From positions 1 to 64,000 of the forward strand of contig JAMQHL010000017.1 of assembly GCA_025993795.1 (NCBI GenBank): DNA of 64,000 bases, given 5' to 3'. This document shows positions 33,904 through 42,697 of this stretch, one piece after another (within the stretch, counting starts at the first letter, position 1; every line of letters begins with the position of its first letter). The notes below the pieces were generated by a model that was not told the DNA's origin, made no database searches, and saw only the letters and a list, made by a program, of their open reading frames with translations. Source of the DNA: Planctomycetota bacterium. Lineage in GTDB: Bacteria > Planctomycetota > UBA8742 > UBA2392. The position numbers were made by a program, and so were the translations under genes.

Positions 33904-35331
33904 ATGCGCACCGCCGGTCTACTCGGGATCGCCTTGCTCATCCTGGCGACTGCCTTTCCAGTTGGCGCGCAGGAGGCTGACGCCCATCAACGAAAGATTG
34001 AGCAGCGGGCCAAGTCAGACGCCGCCCTGATTCTGCCCCAGCTCGGCCTTGGCGGCGACAACACCGACGAACTCAAGCCGCTCAAGTACACCACCAAAGA
34101 CTGGAAGCCAGCCGCAGATGCCGTTGACCCGATTGACGCGGTGTGGTGCATCCCCGAGGGCGTTGATACGTCACGCGCACTGCCACTGCTGATCACCTTG
34201 CACGGCGACGGTGGCAACGCCAAGGGGCAGGCGGGCTCGATGGCCCGCGTCAGTACCGTTGAAGACCCGGTGATCGTTGCATCGGTTGGTTGGCAGAACA
34301 GCGCGCGCAGCCTGCGTGGCGGCGACATAGCCGGATTTGTCAAACAGGTGCGCGAGATGACCGACGCGATTGCAAAAGCGCACCCCGTTAACACCGACCG
34401 AATCTACATGCACGGCTTCAGTGCGGGCTGCACAGTTACCGAGTTCTTTCTGGTCGAAGAGTGGGAAAAGAATCCTGAACGCATGGATATCCGTGCCGCC
34501 TTTTACAGCAGCAAGGCATTTGACCCGCGCAAGAAGTATCCGCCTATCCCCATGATCCAGACGGTGGGCGAGAAGGAAGACAACTTCGCCGGACGTGACC
34601 AGCGCGCATACATTCGGCAGTTCTGCGGCATGGCGCGCCAAGCCGGAATCAGCGTCACCTACCACGAGATCCCGGGCCGCGGCCACGAGCTTGCGCCGCG
34701 CGTCATCCAGATCGTGCGTGACCATATCCAGGCATTCGGCGGCCCCGGCTGCGACGTCTACCGCACGGCGCGCGGCGCGCAGGAGCCGCCTGATCCGCTG
34801 CCATTCAGCAGCGACGACGGGCTGGTAAACGAACTGATCAGCCTGTGTCGTTCCGATGATTGGGGCGGGGCGCTGAAGCGCGCACAGGAGATTGACGCGG
34901 ATAAGAACTTGAAGTCGAAGGAGAAGAAGGAAGCCAAGAAGTTCCCCAAAGAGATGGAGAAGTACGCCAGGAAGGCTCTGCCTGAGCTGGAGAAGAGGAT
35001 TCAGGATGCCATGAAGGCGCAAAGGTTTCCGCCCGGATGGGCAGTCAAACGCCTCAAGGCAATCAGCGAAGCCTGGGCCGGAGAAAGCTGGGTCAGCAAT
35101 CGAAACTGCGGCGCACTGCTTGACGAGCTTGCCAACGACTTTGAGCCCGCCAAGCGCGAGAGGGAACGCGAAGAGCTGTTCCGGCAAGCCGAAGCCCTTG
35201 AGGCAGAACAGGGCAAGCAGGCCGAAGCTCGCCAGCTGTACGAGCAGCTCAGCAAGCGCGTAGACGAAGATGCCGGCGCCAGCGTATGGCCCCGCGCAGC
35301 GAAGTACCGTCTGCTGTGGTGGCAGGGCTAG
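33904..35331 (+). CDS. Secreted alpha/beta hydrolase (PHB-depolymerase/esterase-like) with C-terminal helical domain
   Basis: 475 aa from ATG 33904 with a signal peptide (residues 1-22, VGAQ). Residues 60-290 are an alpha/beta hydrolase: oxyanion loop LHGDGGN, nucleophile elbow HGFSAGC with S173, and a late His in PGRGHEL. The acidic member is probably the Asp or Glu in the TVGEKED region. The C-terminal 170 residues are Lys/Glu-rich helices of unknown role, shared with the upstream paralogue. Likely a periplasmic or surface esterase; substrate unknown. Confidence 0.8.
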   Translation: MRTAGLLGIALLILATAFPVGAQEADAHQRKIEQRAKSDAALILPQLGLGGDNTDELKPLKYTTKDWKPAADAVDPIDAVWCIPEGVDTSRALPLLITLHGDGGNAKGQAGSMARVSTVEDPVIVASVGWQNSARSLRGGDIAGFVKQVREMTDAIAKAHPVNTDRIYMHGFSAGCTVTEFFLVEEWEKNPERMDIRAAFYSSKAFDPRKKYPPIPMIQTVGEKEDNFAGRDQRAYIRQFCGMARQAGISVTYHEIPGRGHELAPRVIQIVRDHIQAFGGPGCDVYRTARGAQEPPDPLPFSSDDGLVNELISLCRSDDWGGALKRAQEIDADKNLKSKEKKEAKKFPKEMEKYARKALPELEKRIQDAMKAQRFPPGWAVKRLKAISEAWAGESWVSNRNCGALLDELANDFEPAKREREREELFRQAEALEAEQGKQAEARQLYEQLSKRVDEDAGASVWPRAAKYRLLWWQG

Positions 35332-35337
35332 CGGCTG

Positions 35338-35934
35338 TTACCGCCACCGAGGTTGGAACCAATCATCGGTGGTATGTCCGTACGGAGAACGCGGCTGCTC
35401 GTATGGCTGAAGCCTGCGTCGAAACTCATCGCGTTCGCGTTGCTGATTCCGGAAGTCCTCGATCATCCACCAGAGATAGAGCACACCGAATATGCTCATG
35501 AAGAATCCGACCGCGCAGAAAATCCAGCCGATTGTGAAACCGGTATCCTGAGGCACTTCGCCGCGCTTGACCTCGCCATAGCCCTTGCGTGAAAGGAGAA
35601 ACCCGATCGGCCCGGTGATCAACCCGATCGGCGACAGAAACACGCTGACCACACCCAAGGCCAGCACAACCGCGCGGTTACTGGGGTAGGTCAGCGGTGC
35701 CCAGCGCTGGCCGTACATTGGCGGTGGCGGCTGCCATTGCGGTGGTGGGGTGCCTTGCACCTGTGCCTGTTGTTCGGCGTGGATGCGTTCTTTGCGGATG
35801 AAGCGGGTCTCAATCTGGCCCCACCAGTTGCCCGTGGCGCCGCAGGCAGGGCAAGCATTCGTCGCTGTTAGCTTTTCGGGCGAGCCTGAAAACGCCTTGC
35901 GGCAGTTCAGGCACGCGGCTTTGATCTTTTGCAT
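35338..35934 (-). CDS. Zinc-ribbon membrane protein with a DUF4190-like domain
   Basis: 198 aa from ATG 35934. Residues 7-32 carry CxxC...CxxC (CLNCRKAF, ACPACG), a zinc ribbon. A Pro/Gln-rich linker (PPPQWQPPPP) follows, then two hydrophobic helices at about residues 88-110 and 130-155 with a DUF4190-like pattern (SNRAVVLALGVVSVFLSPIGLITGPIGFLLSRKGYGEVKRG). The tail is Arg- and Tyr-rich. Inner-membrane location is likely; function unknown. Convergent with the esterase gene and divergent from the CocE-type gene. Confidence 0.7.
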   Translation of the reverse strand: MQKIKAACLNCRKAFSGSPEKLTATNACPACGATGNWWGQIETRFIRKERIHAEQQAQVQGTPPPQWQPPPPMYGQRWAPLTYPSNRAVVLALGVVSVFLSPIGLITGPIGFLLSRKGYGEVKRGEVPQDTGFTIGWIFCAVGFFMSIFGVLYLWWMIEDFRNQQRERDEFRRRLQPYEQPRSPYGHTTDDWFQPRWR

Positions 35935-36026
35935 ACGATCCCATCCACATTCTGCCGTTGCAATTACGCCAATGCCAACCGGAACCACCAATGTTCATAG
36001 GTGTTGAATAGCCACCGGAGGTGTTT

Positions 36027-37691
36027 ATGCACAAGTTGATCGCGCTGTCATTGCTCACGTTCTGCTTCTCACTTGCGACCGCCCAGGAAGTACCCGAGGC
36101 GCCCTGGAAGACCGAACACCGTGACGTCCAGGTGCCCATGCGCGACGGCAAGTCGCTGGCGGCCAACATCCTGCTGCCCAAGAAGCAGGGCAAATACCCG
36201 TGCGTTCTCGTGCAGACGCCCTACGACAAGAACCGCATGGGCCGCGAGTACGGCGACAACACCAAGGAGGCCGGTCGTGGCAGTGAAAAAGCGTTTGCCC
36301 TGTTTGACCGCGACAACTACGCCTATGCCTTTGTTGACTGGCGCGGGTTCTATGGCAGCAAAGCCGCCATCCAGGGCGTGCAGCGCGGCAAGTGGAAGCG
36401 CGGCCAGGATGGCTACGACTGTGTCGAGTGGATCGCCAAGCAGGAGTGGTGCAACGGCAAGGTCGGCACCTGGGGCGGCAGTGCACTTGGCAAGCAGCAG
36501 TTCGACACCGCCGCAGAGCGACCTCCGCATCTGGTGTGCTGCGCACCGCTGATCGCATACCAGGGCAACCGCTACGAATCCTACTACGAAGGTGGCGTTG
36601 CACTTGAGGCCCACGTCAAGTCGATTGACCGGCTTGGCTTCGGCGTGGGTGATCTGGTTTCCGCGAACCCCCTTCCCAGCCGACTTTGGCAGCTCATCCG
36701 CAGCACAACCTACAAGCCGGACAAGATCGCGGTGCCCTGCCTGATGGTCAGCGGATGGTGGGACAACTTCCCGCGAGAGGTGATCGAGCAGTTTGGGGAT
36801 CTAATGGCAAAGGGCACTGGCGGCGCCAAGGAAAGCAGGCTGGTGATGGGCCCCTGGTCGCACACCGCGATCGACCTGCCGAACCAAGGCGACCTGAAGT
36901 TCAAAGACGCAGAGGACTACTCAACAAAGATTACCAAGCAGTTCTTCGACTACTACCTGCGCGAGATCAAGGATAGCGGCTGGGAGAAGCAGCCGCGCGT
37001 GCATGTCTACCAGTGCGGCGAGGGCTGGGCCACAGGCGAAAGCTGGGACAAGCTGCGCGGCAAGGCAGCAACGATGCATCTGCATGCCGACGGCATGGTC
37101 AATGCAAATACGCCGGCCGAGTCCACAACGGAGGCTCCGCTGACCCGTGAGTACAATTACGACCCCAAGAAGCCCTCCCCGACCATTGGCGGGCAGAACC
37201 TGCCCCCGCTGGACCACGGGCCCAAAGAACTCAGTGTGATCGAAAGGCGCACCGATGTGCTGGTGTATTCCACGGCAGCGCTGGAGAAGCCAATGCGCGT
37301 GCGCGGGGAGGTCGAGTTGTCGTTTGCGTTCTCATGCAACCGGGTAGATACGGACATTCACGTACGGCTGTGCGACACCGACGAGAACGGTAAGACCTAT
37401 CTGGTTGGCGAGACGATACAGCGCGCGAAGTTGCGGGACGGAAAGACGGTGCAGGCGCTGAAACCGGGAGAAGCATGTGAGCTGACGTTGCGCCTCGCCC
37501 CACACGCATACACGTGGGCCGAAGGGCACAAACTCAAGCTGATCATCACAGGCGGCAACTCACCGCGCTATGAGCGCAACACGCATACTGGCGCCGACGC
37601 ATGGGACGAAGCCAAGGCACTGGATGTTGCGGTCAGCATCTATCATGACGCCAAGCGCGCCGCACGGCTGACACTGCCAGTGTTAGAGTAG
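36027..37691 (+). CDS. Secreted CocE/NonD-family (S15-like) hydrolase
   Basis: 554 aa from ATG 36027; CGGAGGTG at 36015-36022 sets the start. Signal peptide residues 1-19 (LATAQ). The X-Pro dipeptidyl-peptidase/cocaine-esterase layout is visible: VPMRDGKSLAANILLP at the N-terminus, DWRGFYGS, nucleophile S152 in TWGGSALGKQQ, Asp in GWWDNFPRE and His in GPWSHTAID, then a C-terminal jelly-roll domain (MRVRGEVELSFAFSCN, PGEACELTLRLAPHAYTW). Acts on esters, acyl groups or peptides outside the cytoplasm; the exact substrate is unknown. It appears monocistronic. Confidence 0.87.
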   Translation: MHKLIALSLLTFCFSLATAQEVPEAPWKTEHRDVQVPMRDGKSLAANILLPKKQGKYPCVLVQTPYDKNRMGREYGDNTKEAGRGSEKAFALFDRDNYAYAFVDWRGFYGSKAAIQGVQRGKWKRGQDGYDCVEWIAKQEWCNGKVGTWGGSALGKQQFDTAAERPPHLVCCAPLIAYQGNRYESYYEGGVALEAHVKSIDRLGFGVGDLVSANPLPSRLWQLIRSTTYKPDKIAVPCLMVSGWWDNFPREVIEQFGDLMAKGTGGAKESRLVMGPWSHTAIDLPNQGDLKFKDAEDYSTKITKQFFDYYLREIKDSGWEKQPRVHVYQCGEGWATGESWDKLRGKAATMHLHADGMVNANTPAESTTEAPLTREYNYDPKKPSPTIGGQNLPPLDHGPKELSVIERRTDVLVYSTAALEKPMRVRGEVELSFAFSCNRVDTDIHVRLCDTDENGKTYLVGETIQRAKLRDGKTVQALKPGEACELTLRLAPHAYTWAEGHKLKLIITGGNSPRYERNTHTGADAWDEAKALDVAVSIYHDAKRAARLTLPVLE

Positions 37692-40481
37692 CTACTCGGG
37701 GTCGCTGCCGTCGGTGCGTTTGCCGGTGCCGACCTTGGCGGGCAGGGGCGGGTGCTGGTCCCAGGTCCAGTGCCGCTTGGGAATCACCTGCTTGGGCACG
37801 ACTACGTTTTCGCCGTGTTTAGCTTCCCATTCCAGCACGCAGACTTCGTGTACGTTGTTCTCGAAGAACTCCATGCGAAAGGGGTAAACGCCGGGGGCCA
37901 GGCGCACCGGCGCGCTGCTTTTCGAGCGCTGGTAATGCAGGTTGTCGTCCTCAAGCACCAGGATGCCGTCAAGCCACACCAATATCCCGTCGTCGCTGCG
38001 GCAGTGAAAAATGTAGTCGCCTTCCTGCTCAACAATCAGGGCGCCGTACCAGGCAACCGCAAAAGTCTCGGCGGGAAAGGGCAAGTTGAAATCGTTGGCG
38101 TTCTCGTAGTTCACCCACGGGTTCTTGCGCACTTCAAAACACATCAGCGGCTCAAGGTCGGGCATCTTGCCGTAGCCGCCGGGGTTGGGCAGGTCAAACA
38201 GGTACGCGATCAGCCCCTTGTTTGTCACGTCAATCTGGAACGGATCGCTGGTGACAATCGTGAGGCGCGCCACCATGCGACCCTCACCCAAGCCGACTGG
38301 CAGCACTGCGCGACACTTGCGGCGCTGGCTGGCGGCGTTGACCTGCACGACGGACTCAAGCGTGTAGCTGAAAGCTTTGCCGTCTACGGACATCTTCAGG
38401 TCAGCCCCCTGCACCTCTGCGTCGCCGGTCACCTCAACTTCGAACTCAAAATCCTGTCCTTCGCGAATGCTGGGCAGTGTCGAAGGGTTGGAAAACGGCA
38501 CGGCAGGCGGCGTTTCGCCTTCTGAGTAGATGGCCTTGGCGCTAAGGATGCGCGGCGGCTTCGGCGGTACAACCGGCGGAAAGAAGTACTGGTAGGGCAG
38601 CACGCGCACTTCTTCCCACATCAGGCTGCCGTCAGGGTTGGCCTGAGTGCCGTGCTTCATTTCGGTAATGCGCAGCGAAGCGCCGGGACCCTCGGCCGTG
38701 AAGTCGATGCTCAACGGCAGGTAGCGCTCGTCGCCGGCGGGGACCTCAAAATCAAGAATGGTCTGCGAGTTGACATCGCCCGTGGCACCTTCACTGCCGC
38801 GCGCCTGGTCGCCCAGTGTCACGCGAAGCCGCCCGTTGGCCTGAAAGCGGATCAGCCGCGGCCCGTCGGCGGCCCAGTCGGCAGGCAGGCCGAGCTTGCC
38901 ATCCCAGCGACAGGCGAGCGGGTTGTGCTTAAAAGGCAGGTCAAGGTTCGCGCGTTGGTCGAACATGAAGTCGCGCTCAAGGCGCAAGACTTCGGGCTCG
39001 CGCGTGCCGGGCTCAATGAAACCGTAATTCGACCAGCCCTCAAGATTGTGCCAGCCGGCGAACAAGCCGAACTGTGTGGTGACCAGGTAATCCTGCGAAT
39101 TGGAGGGGATGGGTTCGCCGTATGTCGGTTGTAACATCGAACCGTCTGCCGGGCCGCTGCCGAAGGCGCCGACGGTCTTGGCTTTGTACACGATCACTTT
39201 GCCCGTGATTGCCCCGATCGGAACGGTCACTTTCAGTTGTGTTTCGGACTGCTCAAGCAGCGTTGCAAAGGTTCCGCCGATGCTGACTTGGACCCAGTCG
39301 GGAAACTCCTTCGACTCGCCGCCGGATGGGCCAATGACGTTGCTCTTGCCAGAAAGATTCTGGCCGTGGATAGTCAGGCCATCCCCGACCTCGCCTTCGT
39401 CTTTGCTCAGCTTGGTAATGATCGGCGCGTTGTTGCTCCACAGGTGCTCGGGCAGCAACAGCATCTCGGGCGGCACGGGGATCGGCTTGCTCTGGCCCTC
39501 TGGCACATACATGAAGTTGCATGCGCCCATGGCGTCGATCACGCTGCCGTTCTTGCCCTCCATGTACTCGATGCGCAGGGGGTGCAGGCCCGCCTCCAGC
39601 GTGATCACCGTGCTGACCTCGGTGTAGTCGCGAATGTCGTTCAGCAGCACCGTGTCGCCCGCGATTACCACGCGCATGGTCCAGTCCGAACCCGCGTACA
39701 GCCAGTATTCGCCCGTTTCCTGAACAACGAGAAAACCCTCCCACACGCCCATGAAGTTGGTCAGGTCTATGGGCAGGTCGGACCAGTCGGCTTTGCTTTC
39801 AAAGTACACGCGCTGGTCGATGCGCAGGACGTCGGGCGTGCGTTGGTCGAGGGTTGGCTTGTCGGGGTCCAGCAGGTCCTCAAGCGGCGAGCGCGTAAAC
39901 GCATAGTACCTGGCGTACAAGCCGCGCCGGTCCTGCATCAGTTGCTTGCTGACCTCATCCAGGTTTTTCTTGCCGATCGGGTCCTTGATGCGGCGCGTCG
40001 CCGGCCGCGCGTTGCCGAGCGTCTGGTTGGGCGGGCGCTTGATGGCGCGCAGTTGGTTGATTCTGCGTTCGCGCTCGGCCTGTTTGGGGTTCGGGGGTTG
40101 TGCGGGCGGCGTGGGCGCCGGCTTTTCAGCATTGCCGGACTGGCTTGGCCCGGAAGGTGTGGGGTCTTTTTCGTTCTTGCCGATTTGGCCCGAGGGGTCG
40201 GGATTTCTGGCACGTTCGGCCCGGATTCGCTCGGCTTCGGCGCGCATGGCTTCTTCGAAGGCACCGGCAGGCGAGTCCGGAGTAGCCGAGTCGGGCTCGG
40301 TTTTTTCGGCGGGATCAAGGGTGACGTCTTCCGGTGTGGGCGCGATTTGCGAAGATGCTTGTCGGCGATTGTCGCCCAGCAGTGAAAGCGGCGAGGCATC
40401 AGGCACGAACAACAGGAATGCGCCGGCCATCAGCAGCACAGCCAGCACCGGCAGGATGATCAGCAGTTGGCGTCGCCCCAT
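37692..40481 (-). CDS. Membrane-anchored PA14-IPT-PA14 domain protein
   Basis: 929 aa from ATG 40481. One hydrophobic helix (residues 5-25) anchors the protein. A Pro/Ala/Glu-rich low-complexity region runs to about 145. PA14 domain 1 at about 175-320 (LYARYYAF, then VVQETGEYWLYAGSDWTMRV). IPT/TIG domain at about 345-440 (PIITKLSKDEGEVGDGLTIHGQNL). A second PA14 near the C-terminus (VEQEGDYIFHCRSDDGILVWLDGILV, VYPFRMEFFEN). PA14 domains bind carbohydrates in many surface proteins, so an envelope or polysaccharide-binding role is likely. No catalytic domain seen. Confidence 0.85.
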   Translation of the reverse strand: MGRRQLLIILPVLAVLLMAGAFLLFVPDASPLSLLGDNRRQASSQIAPTPEDVTLDPAEKTEPDSATPDSPAGAFEEAMRAEAERIRAERARNPDPSGQIGKNEKDPTPSGPSQSGNAEKPAPTPPAQPPNPKQAERERRINQLRAIKRPPNQTLGNARPATRRIKDPIGKKNLDEVSKQLMQDRRGLYARYYAFTRSPLEDLLDPDKPTLDQRTPDVLRIDQRVYFESKADWSDLPIDLTNFMGVWEGFLVVQETGEYWLYAGSDWTMRVVIAGDTVLLNDIRDYTEVSTVITLEAGLHPLRIEYMEGKNGSVIDAMGACNFMYVPEGQSKPIPVPPEMLLLPEHLWSNNAPIITKLSKDEGEVGDGLTIHGQNLSGKSNVIGPSGGESKEFPDWVQVSIGGTFATLLEQSETQLKVTVPIGAITGKVIVYKAKTVGAFGSGPADGSMLQPTYGEPIPSNSQDYLVTTQFGLFAGWHNLEGWSNYGFIEPGTREPEVLRLERDFMFDQRANLDLPFKHNPLACRWDGKLGLPADWAADGPRLIRFQANGRLRVTLGDQARGSEGATGDVNSQTILDFEVPAGDERYLPLSIDFTAEGPGASLRITEMKHGTQANPDGSLMWEEVRVLPYQYFFPPVVPPKPPRILSAKAIYSEGETPPAVPFSNPSTLPSIREGQDFEFEVEVTGDAEVQGADLKMSVDGKAFSYTLESVVQVNAASQRRKCRAVLPVGLGEGRMVARLTIVTSDPFQIDVTNKGLIAYLFDLPNPGGYGKMPDLEPLMCFEVRKNPWVNYENANDFNLPFPAETFAVAWYGALIVEQEGDYIFHCRSDDGILVWLDGILVLEDDNLHYQRSKSSAPVRLAPGVYPFRMEFFENNVHEVCVLEWEAKHGENVVVPKQVIPKRHWTWDQHPPLPAKVGTGKRTDGSDPE

Positions 40482-40556
40482 GCGTGACCTTGACAGCACA
40501 ATGTTCAAGCAGGATACCAACCTATTGCGGGTTTAGATTTTTTCTTTGGACTATAA

Positions 40557-40624
40557 TCTCACGCCAAGGCGCTAAGTCGCCAAGACCTGCCGGGCCTTTC
40601 TTTGCGTCTTTGCGCAGCGTGAGA
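40557..40624. repeat. Imperfect palindromic repeat, family C
   Basis: TCTCACGC (40557-40564) is matched by GCGTGAGA (40617-40624), and the interior arms AAGGCGCTAAGTCGC and GCGTCTTTGCGC pair imperfectly. It sits between the divergent PA14 and dynamin-like genes and overlaps a TATAAT at 40552-40557 that could be a -10 box for the GTPase gene. The GCGTCTTTGCGC and CTCACGC modules recall repeats common in genomes of this kind. Confidence 0.7.
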
Positions 40625-40651
40625 CCGGCACTTCGAATCCCTGAGGGTTGA

Positions 40652-42562
40652 GTGAGCGCAGGCGAACCAGAAGATCTGAACCAGCGGCTGCAGGCGAAAA
40701 TCGCCGAGGGCCTCGGCGAAGAACGCGACCTGCTGAAAAGGCTGCGCGACCTTCTGATCCGGCAGCAGTTTGATGACACGCAAATTGACCAGGTCAGCGG
40801 CCTGGTCCTGCACCTGGAAGAGCTGTTTCTGCTGGTGATTGTCGGTGAAGTGAAGGCCGGCAAGAGCAGCTTCATCAACAGCCTGCTGAACGCCGAAGTC
40901 TGCAAGGTCGGCGCGATCCCGACGACCGACAAGATTCATGTGTTGAAATACGGCGACGTTGAGCGTGAACGCATTCTCGAAGAATACCTGATCGAGAAGC
41001 AGCTGCCGTTTGAGCCGCTGCGCAACATCAACATCGTCGACACGCCGGGCACAAACAGCATCGTCAAGCGGCACGGCGAGATTACCGAAAGCTTTATCCC
41101 GCGCTGCGACCTGATTCTGTTCACGACCAGCGTGGACCGGCCGTTCAGTGAAACCGAGCGCGAATTTCTCAGCTACATTATCCAGAGCTGGGCCAAGAAA
41201 ATCATCTTCATCATCACCAAGAAGGACATCAAGGAACCTCACGAACTAGAAGAGATTCACAAGTTCGTTGCCGACAGTGCGCTCAAGTTTTTCGACTTTG
41301 AGCCCAAGATTTTCATGGTCAGCGCCAAAGAAGCCCGCAAAGCCAAAGCAGACAAAGACGACGCGCTGTATGAAAAGAGCGGCTTCAAGGCGCTTGAAGA
41401 ATATCTCTTCACGCAACTGAGCCAGGGCGAAAAGCTGCAGCTCAAGCTCGAAAGCCCGATCAACAGCGCCATCGCGATTTCAGACCGCGCGACCGAGGCC
41501 TTCACAGCGCGCATGACCAACCTCAAGGACGACCGGCGCGTGCTTGAGAACATTCGCGCGCAGCTTGACCAGTCTGAAAGCGACATGTCGGAGAACTTCG
41601 GGCGCTTTATTCTGGAAGTGGACAACATCGTCTACGAGATGGAAAAGCGCGGCCGCAACTGGGTCGATGACACCGTCAAGCTGACGAACATGGGCCTGCT
41701 GCGCAGCGCCGAGCGCTTTCGCGCGCGCTTCAAAGAAGAAGTCATCAAGGACTACGAAATCAAGATTGACGAAACGCTCAACCGCGCCGTTGACTGGTTC
41801 ATGAAGAAGTATCTCAAGGTCTGGCAGGACACAACCGAGTACTTTTCTGACCAGGCCGCAAAGCGGCCCCACGAGGGCATGGTAGGCAAGGTAGGCACGA
41901 AGTTCGAGTACAACCGCGAGAAGATTTATGACCTTGTGCGCGCAGACAGCAAAGACCGCATCAAGGGTTTCGATTACGATGACCAGGTCCGCAAGTTCAT
42001 GTCGCGCTCGGCGACGGGAATCAACTCAGCTATCGGTGGAGCCCTGATTGGGATAGGCGGTGCAATCGCGGTGCTTGCAGCAGGTGCGGCAACGTCATTG
42101 GCAGTTGACATCACAGGGGTGACTGCCGGTATTGTGTTGACGGGCATCTCTTTGACCATACTTCCGCTGCAGCGCCGCAAGATTAAGGCCGAGTTCAGTG
42201 ATCGTTGCACGGCGCTGCGCGCAGCACTGACCGAAGTGCTGGATGCGCAGATCAAGAAAGAAGCACGCGAGGCCGTTGAGAAGGTGCGCGAAAGCTTCGG
42301 CCCGTTCTTTGACTATGTGGGCCGCACCACCGGCACGGTCGAGGACGCGATCAAGCAGGCAAAAGAAATTCGCGACGGGCTGATCCAGCTCAAGCGCAAG
42401 TTCGGCATGACGCTGGAAGAAGAGAAAGACACGCTCAAGGCCAAAGACACGCGCGAAATGAAGGCCCCCCTGCCGCTGCGCGGCGCGAGCGCAGTTCCGC
42501 ACGAGGCCACGCAGGCCCCGGATGACCAGCCGAAAAGCGACAGCCCCGCAGAAGGCGAGTAA
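40652..42562 (+). CDS. Dynamin-family GTPase (bacterial dynamin-like protein)
   Basis: 636 aa, GTG start at 40652 with GAGGG at 40643-40647. GTPase motifs: G1 GEVKAGKSS (about 65-73), switch Thr in AIPTTDK, G3 DTPG (about 130-133), G4 TKKD (about 189-192). Long helical stalk follows. Two adjacent hydrophobic helices at about 455-510 (INSAIGGALIGIGGAIAVL, GVTAGIVLTGISLTI) form a membrane-insertion region, then more helix and a Pro-rich tail. It should remodel or protect membranes. No second tandem dynamin gene is present. Confidence 0.9.
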   Translation: MSAGEPEDLNQRLQAKIAEGLGEERDLLKRLRDLLIRQQFDDTQIDQVSGLVLHLEELFLLVIVGEVKAGKSSFINSLLNAEVCKVGAIPTTDKIHVLKYGDVERERILEEYLIEKQLPFEPLRNINIVDTPGTNSIVKRHGEITESFIPRCDLILFTTSVDRPFSETEREFLSYIIQSWAKKIIFIITKKDIKEPHELEEIHKFVADSALKFFDFEPKIFMVSAKEARKAKADKDDALYEKSGFKALEEYLFTQLSQGEKLQLKLESPINSAIAISDRATEAFTARMTNLKDDRRVLENIRAQLDQSESDMSENFGRFILEVDNIVYEMEKRGRNWVDDTVKLTNMGLLRSAERFRARFKEEVIKDYEIKIDETLNRAVDWFMKKYLKVWQDTTEYFSDQAAKRPHEGMVGKVGTKFEYNREKIYDLVRADSKDRIKGFDYDDQVRKFMSRSATGINSAIGGALIGIGGAIAVLAAGAATSLAVDITGVTAGIVLTGISLTILPLQRRKIKAEFSDRCTALRAALTEVLDAQIKKEAREAVEKVRESFGPFFDYVGRTTGTVEDAIKQAKEIRDGLIQLKRKFGMTLEEEKDTLKAKDTREMKAPLPLRGASAVPHEATQAPDDQPKSDSPAEGE

Positions 42563-42697
42563 CTCAGGGGGTAATGGATGCCCAGCTGCGGCTGCTGCGA
42601 ACGCGGGTTTCCGCACGTTGCTTAGCCATGCGTGGGTTCGGCATTGCCCGATCGCGTCGTAACCCAATCAGCAAAGTCGGCCGTTTCGGAGTGGTAC

